Positions 60,676 through 64,000 of a stretch of DNA of 64,000 nucleotides are shown piece after piece. The first letter of the stretch is position 1. Each line of letters starts with the position of its first letter. This stretch comes from Halobacteriales archaeon QH_7_66_36. GTDB taxonomy: Archaea; Halobacteriota; Halobacteria; Halobacteriales; Haloarculaceae. The position numbers and the translations under genes were made by a program. The notes under the pieces were generated by a model. It saw only the letters and a program-made list of their open reading frames with translations, had not been told where the DNA came from and did no database searches. The stretch spans positions 62,001-126,000 of the forward strand of contig PXQV01000003.1 of assembly GCA_003021175.1 (NCBI GenBank), written 5' to 3'.

Positions 60676-61803
60676 CTACCGCCGCTCGACGGTCATTCCT
60701 TCGACGATCTCGAACGACTCGTCGCCGTCGAACCGGCAGGGGTCGAACCCGGCGACGGGGTCGCCGTCGCCGCGTACCTGCGCCGCGAGTCGCTCGGCGA
60801 TGGCCGGCGCACGCATGAACCCGTGGCCCTGCCAGCCGGTCGCGACGTAGACGCCGTCGGCGAGTTCCCCGACCAACGGGTCGCCGTCGGGCGTCGCGGT
60901 GCAGAGCCCGGCCCACGACCGCTTCTCCGGCCACGACCAGCCGAGCGCGCGCTCCTGATACTCGATGCACGCCTCGCAGAACGACTCGTCGGCAGTGGCG
61001 TCCCAGTCGTCCGGGTCCTGTTCGACCGGTTCCGTGCCGTCGCCCACGAGCACGCCCTCCCCGTACGGGCGGAGATAGAAGCCGCCGGTCGCGTCGAACA
61101 GCGTGGGCGGCGTCACGTCGACCGATTCGGTGACGAGCGCCTGCACGCGGTACGGCTTGACCGGGAGCGGTGCGACCGGTTCCACGACAGACCGGGTGTG
61201 TGCGCCGGCGGCGACGACCACCGCGTCGTGCCCGTGGACGCCCGCGTCCGTCTCTACGCGCCCGTCGGCGGTCAGCGTCGCGGGCGTCCCCTCCTCGATG
61301 GCGGCCCCCTTCGCCCGGGCAAGCAGGCCCATCGTGTCCGTGTACGCGCTCGGGTCGGCGTAGCCGGCGTCCTCCGCGACGGCCGCGACTGCGACGTCGC
61401 TGGTCGCGATCTGCGGGAACCGCTCGCCGAGTTCTGCGGCGGCGAGCGTCGTCACGTCGAGTCCGTGGTCGCGCATCCGTACCGCCTGCTCGCGGATCTC
61501 GCTGGCGAGTCGGTCGGCGTCGTCCCCCGATTCGGCCGTCCGCTCGCGCGCCAGCCAGACGTACGGCGACGACTCGAAGGTGAAGCCGCCGCTTCCCGAG
61601 AGGTCGCGGAACCGCGCTAACGCGCGTTGGGCGAGGGCAGCGTCTCGCCGGTCGGAGAAGGCGTCGTAACAGAGGCCAGCGGCGCGGCCGCTCGCGCCTG
61701 CGCCGAGTTCCTCCGCTTCATAGAGCGTCACGTCGGCCGTCTCGACGAGGTCGTGTGCGACCGTGACGCCGACCGCGCCGCCGCCCACGACTGCGACATC
61801 CAT
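60676..61803 (-). CDS. FAD-dependent amine/glycine oxidase family (DAO)
   Basis: 375 residues from ATG 61803. N-terminal dinucleotide fold VAVVGGGAVGVTVAHDL (residues 3-19), GAGASGRAAGLCYDAF (the second FAD-contact block) and the C-terminal GVYVATGWQGHGFMRAPAIAERLA. The family oxidises secondary amines, D-amino acids or sarcosine-like substrates; the specific substrate is not predicted. Convergent with the Hsp20 gene. Confidence 0.88.
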   Translation of the reverse strand: MDVAVVGGGAVGVTVAHDLVETADVTLYEAEELGAGASGRAAGLCYDAFSDRRDAALAQRALARFRDLSGSGGFTFESSPYVWLARERTAESGDDADRLASEIREQAVRMRDHGLDVTTLAAAELGERFPQIATSDVAVAAVAEDAGYADPSAYTDTMGLLARAKGAAIEEGTPATLTADGRVETDAGVHGHDAVVVAAGAHTRSVVEPVAPLPVKPYRVQALVTESVDVTPPTLFDATGGFYLRPYGEGVLVGDGTEPVEQDPDDWDATADESFCEACIEYQERALGWSWPEKRSWAGLCTATPDGDPLVGELADGVYVATGWQGHGFMRAPAIAERLAAQVRGDGDPVAGFDPCRFDGDESFEIVEGMTVERR

Positions 61804-61857
61804 ATGCGTGGCTACGGTTCGACCCACTTCGCCCTGCCGGTGTCGGCCGTCGGTCGG

Positions 61858-62634
61858 TCAGCGAAACTCGTCGAGCCCGCGAGCGGGGTAGCCGACGATA
61901 GTGTCGACGCCAGCCTGCTTCAGACCGGCGGTGCGGTCGGCCACCTCGGCGACCGACCCGACGAGTGCGAAGTCGCGAACTGCCTGTGACAGCACCTCGC
62001 GTGCACGGCCCGTCGCCTCGGCGTCCGTCGCCGCGTCGTCGGGCAGCGCGCGCCGGACCGGGCCGCGACGGGACGCGTAGCCGCCCACGGCATCGAGAAT
62101 CGCGTCCTCGTCGTCGGAGAGGACGACCGGCGCGTACAGCGCGACGCCTCCCTCGAAGCCGGCCGACCGCAACGCCCGCACCTCGCGGCCGGTGTTCCGC
62201 CCGAGCAGTTCGTACTGTGTGCCGCCGGCGGCCATCGCGACTCGCTCGACGCCCTCGGTGCCGACCCACGCGTCCGGTGCGGCCTCGCGGGCGGCCCCGA
62301 GCCGGGGCGCGACGGCCCGTTCGCGCTCCTCGCCGGTGAGATACGCCGGGTTACCCGCGACGAGGACGCGCTCCACGCCGTCGGGCAGCGGGAGCAGCGA
62401 GTCGTCGCCGAGCGGGTCGAAGCCGTCGGCGCGCACCGGCGTCGTGACGGTCAGCCGATGGTCGGCGGCCAGCTCGGCGAGGGTCGCCGTGTCCGGGAAG
62501 GGGTCGCGGCCCTCGTAATCGACGTTGAGCAGGTCCGCCTCGACGTCGGTCGCCAGCGAGAGGTCGTGTTCGAGCGGTTTCAGCGCGACCCCGTCGAGGC
62601 CGACGCGGGCGACCGGCGACTGGTCGGTCAACAC
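61858..62634 (-). CDS. TIM-barrel protein related to luciferase-like F420 enzymes
   Basis: 258 residues from GTG 62634 (VLTDQSPVARVGLDG). The C-terminal part FALVGSVAEVADRTAGLKQAGVDTIVGYPARG resembles the C-terminal helix-strand of Mer/LLM-class proteins, while the N-terminal part (ATDVEADLLNVDYEGRDPF) is different. Probably a distant LLM relative with an unknown reaction. It lies between the oxidase gene and the Nudix gene on the same strand. Confidence 0.6.
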   Translation of the reverse strand: MLTDQSPVARVGLDGVALKPLEHDLSLATDVEADLLNVDYEGRDPFPDTATLAELAADHRLTVTTPVRADGFDPLGDDSLLPLPDGVERVLVAGNPAYLTGEERERAVAPRLGAAREAAPDAWVGTEGVERVAMAAGGTQYELLGRNTGREVRALRSAGFEGGVALYAPVVLSDDEDAILDAVGGYASRRGPVRRALPDDAATDAEATGRAREVLSQAVRDFALVGSVAEVADRTAGLKQAGVDTIVGYPARGLDEFR

Positions 62635-62784
62635 GTCGTCTCACCGCCGCAGGCGTGTGCGGGGCGGACACTGGTCCGCCGCGGTCGCATCATGAACGAG
62701 GCTACGCGCTCCGGATATAACAGTCGTCGCTTCGCGCGAGGCTTGCCGGGAGTGCCTGTGGGTTGCGCTCGTCGGAAGCACCGA

Positions 62785-63390
62785 CTACACCGGATAGTCG
62801 GCATCCGGGTCGACGACCCGATCGACCTCCTCCGGCGGCGACCAGTCCGTCGTGAGTGCGAGGAACTGGACGAGGATCCTGCCGGTCGCACCCCAGACGG
62901 TGTAGCCGTCGACGCGGAAGAAGTGGAGTCGCACGTCCCCGTAGTGGGGGTGGTCGCGGCGCTCGCTCTCGTAGTTGTCCAGGTCGATCAGCGCCTCGAC
63001 CGGCAGGAGGACGACCTCGGCCACCTCGCGTTCGTCGCGCACCCATTCCTGTTGGGCGACGCGGGCGACGAACGGCCGGACGGCGTACCGCGTCACCGTC
63101 GAGATGTCGTCCAAGCGGCCGAGCATTTCAACTCGGTCGGGATCCATGTCGACCTCCTCGTTGGCCTCGCGGAGCGCCGTCTCGCGCAGGTCCGCATCGG
63201 AGGGCTCTCGCCCGCCGCCGGGAAACGACATCTGGCCCGCGTGCTCGCCGAGGTGGTCCGCGCGCTTGATGAAGAGCAGATGCTCCGCACCCTCGTGTTC
63301 GACGACGGAGACGATCACTGCTGCCTCGCGCTCCTCGCCAGTCACCGCGACGGGGTCGTGCGCGGCGACTGGTTCGAGCGCGAGATCCAT
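62785..63390 (-). CDS. Nudix hydrolase, CoA pyrophosphatase-like
   Basis: 201 residues. Nudix box (given in parts): GGGREPSDADLRETALRE and EANEEVDM at about 58-82. UPF0035-type context LLFIKRADHLGEHAGQMSFPGG suggests a CoA diphosphatase, with the TGRILVQFLAL end. It would cleave CoA into 4'-phosphopantetheine and 3',5'-ADP, balancing CoA pools. Confidence 0.88.
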   Translation of the reverse strand: MDLALEPVAAHDPVAVTGEEREAAVIVSVVEHEGAEHLLFIKRADHLGEHAGQMSFPGGGREPSDADLRETALREANEEVDMDPDRVEMLGRLDDISTVTRYAVRPFVARVAQQEWVRDEREVAEVVLLPVEALIDLDNYESERRDHPHYGDVRLHFFRVDGYTVWGATGRILVQFLALTTDWSPPEEVDRVVDPDADYPV

Positions 63391-63441
63391 ACTGTCCCGG
63401 ACGCGCGGGCGGGTGATAAGTCGACCGCTGACGGCCGACGA

Positions 63442-63900
63442 TCACGCCGTCGTGAGCGCGTCGTCGAGACGCTCCCGGAGGTCCTCCAGCGCGACGTCGC
63501 CCCACGCTTCGAGGTCGTAACTCACGTCCAGCAGTCGCTCGATCCGGGTCGCGTCCTCGGCGTCGACGGCCTGTGCCACGTCGGCGCGAAACCGCCGCTC
63601 GGCGGCCGTCGCCAGCGCCGCACGATCCGGTGCCCGGACCTCGGCGTCGAGGATGTGCGGGAGGTCCTCCGATCCGTCCGGTAGGGTCGGGAACGCGGCC
63701 GGGCCGACCGCGAGTCGCTCACCGTCGCCGGCTTCGTATTCGACGAGCGCGTACGTCTCCAGCGCCGCTTCCACGTCCGCGTCGGGGATGTCCCCGTCGC
63801 GACGGTACGCCAACTCCTCCAGCGCGCGGTCGAGTTCGTCGCGGGTGACGGCCCCGAACAGGTCGACGACGCCGGCCACCTCGTCCGGCGAGAGCGTCAT
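63442..63900 (-). CDS. Conserved haloarchaeal hypothetical (DUF7109-like)
   Basis: 152 residues from ATG 63900 (MTLSPDEVAGVVDLFGAVTRD). Acidic and helical; the N-terminal part LTRDELDRALEELAYRRDGDI resembles a small winged helix. The start overlaps the stop of the next gene upstream by 4 nt (ATGA), so they form an operon. No enzymatic motif. The family name is from memory. Confidence 0.65.
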   Translation of the reverse strand: MTLSPDEVAGVVDLFGAVTRDELDRALEELAYRRDGDIPDADVEAALETYALVEYEAGDGERLAVGPAAFPTLPDGSEDLPHILDAEVRAPDRAALATAAERRFRADVAQAVDAEDATRIERLLDVSYDLEAWGDVALEDLRERLDDALTTA

Positions 63901-64000
63901 CGGATCGCCTCCAGATCCGCCGTCGCGGCCTCGCGAACCTCGGCCGGCGCGATGGGCGCGTCGCTCCACGCCGGCAGGCGCTCGTCCTCGCCCGGCGGCG
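63897..64000 (-). CDS. Unidentified protein, C-terminal end only
   Basis: 33 final residues are visible (PPGEDERLPAWSDAPIAPAE and VREAATADLEAIR) before TGA at 63897-63899; the gene continues beyond the window. Overlaps the DUF7109-like start (ATGA). Too little to classify. Confidence 0.5.
   Translation of the reverse strand, partial: PPGEDERLPAWSDAPIAPAEVREAATADLEAIR

Noticed and set aside
1..64000. CRISPR array
   Set aside because: No set of regularly spaced 25-37 nt repeats was found on reading through. The only clustered repeats are the hairpin pairs in tnpB and the TTAGG boxes.

Overview
The window is chromosomal DNA from a halophilic archaeon (class Halobacteria). It is GC-rich, and its proteins are acidic and rich in Asp/Glu. 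It carries archaeal information genes (TFB, RNA polymerase subunit L, GatCA, Dph2, an archaeal MtaB/CDKAL1-type methylthiotransferase). Starts are mostly leaderless, with TATA-like elements about 25-28 nt before the ATG. Isoprenoid-quinone genes (menA, menC, menE), F420 synthesis (cofD) and IS200/IS605-type TnpB elements fit the same group. I cannot fix the genus. No tRNA, rRNA or CRISPR array was recognised.

Layout. 1-9.3 kb: DHH phosphoesterase, DNA repair (ogt), PRC-barrel, aminotransferase, MazG-like, MaoC, DpsA, a thiolase/DUF35 pair and an MFS transporter. 9.3-20.2 kb: the most distinctive block. It holds a GT75/RGP-like glycosyltransferase, a complete Fbp-type iron ABC transporter (binding protein, double-length permease, ATPase), a large membrane glycosyltransferase, a decayed paralogue of that glycosyltransferase, a Bat-like regulator with a cysteine cluster, and a dolichyl-phosphate-mannose-synthase-like GT2. 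Start-proximal palindromes of the form TTAGG-N4-CCTAA (9361, 9388, 15723 and 5221; imperfect at 10656 and 20193) look like operators of a DtxR-family metal-dependent repressor, and I read the block as iron-regulated. 20.2-25.3 kb: a lower-GC accessory stretch with a DUF5805-like/tyrosine recombinase pair, a VOC pseudogene, lactate permease and ORF debris. 25.3-34.1 kb: HisG-like protein, metallo-beta-lactamase-fold hydrolase, YlbF-like protein, dph2, menA-menC-menE and a TANGO2/NRDE protein. 34.2-35.7 kb: a TnpB element broken by an in-frame stop. 35.8-47.7 kb: HTH regulator, a MaoC/thioesterase/HADH-ECH operon whose fused fatty-acid gene is itself broken, rpo11, hisF, NiCoT-like transporter, ornithine-cyclodeaminase family, purL, PHP, Nudix, zinc ribbon, tfb. 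47.8-58.6 kb: gatCA, HD hydrolase, the overlapping cofD/TIM-barrel/CitG-like/DUF447 operon, methylthiotransferase, deoC, DUF63, PfkB kinase and zinc-ribbon proteins. 58.6-60.0 kb: a second, heavily decayed TnpB element containing three paired-hairpin insertions. 60.2-64 kb: Hsp20, FAD oxidase, TIM-barrel protein, CoA-type Nudix and two further genes at the edge.

How they work together. In the iron block a metal-dependent repressor would release, under iron limitation, both ferric-iron uptake and several sugar-transfer enzymes. This suggests that iron starvation is coupled to remodelling of a surface or secreted glycan. The linkage is inferred from operators and gene order, not proven. Most of the remaining window is ordinary haloarchaeal housekeeping. 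Decay is frequent: five broken genes, two of them TnpB. Three small proteins that are easy to miss (5054-5212, 34190-34333 and 59919-60038) sit next to operators or TnpB genes and are annotated here.
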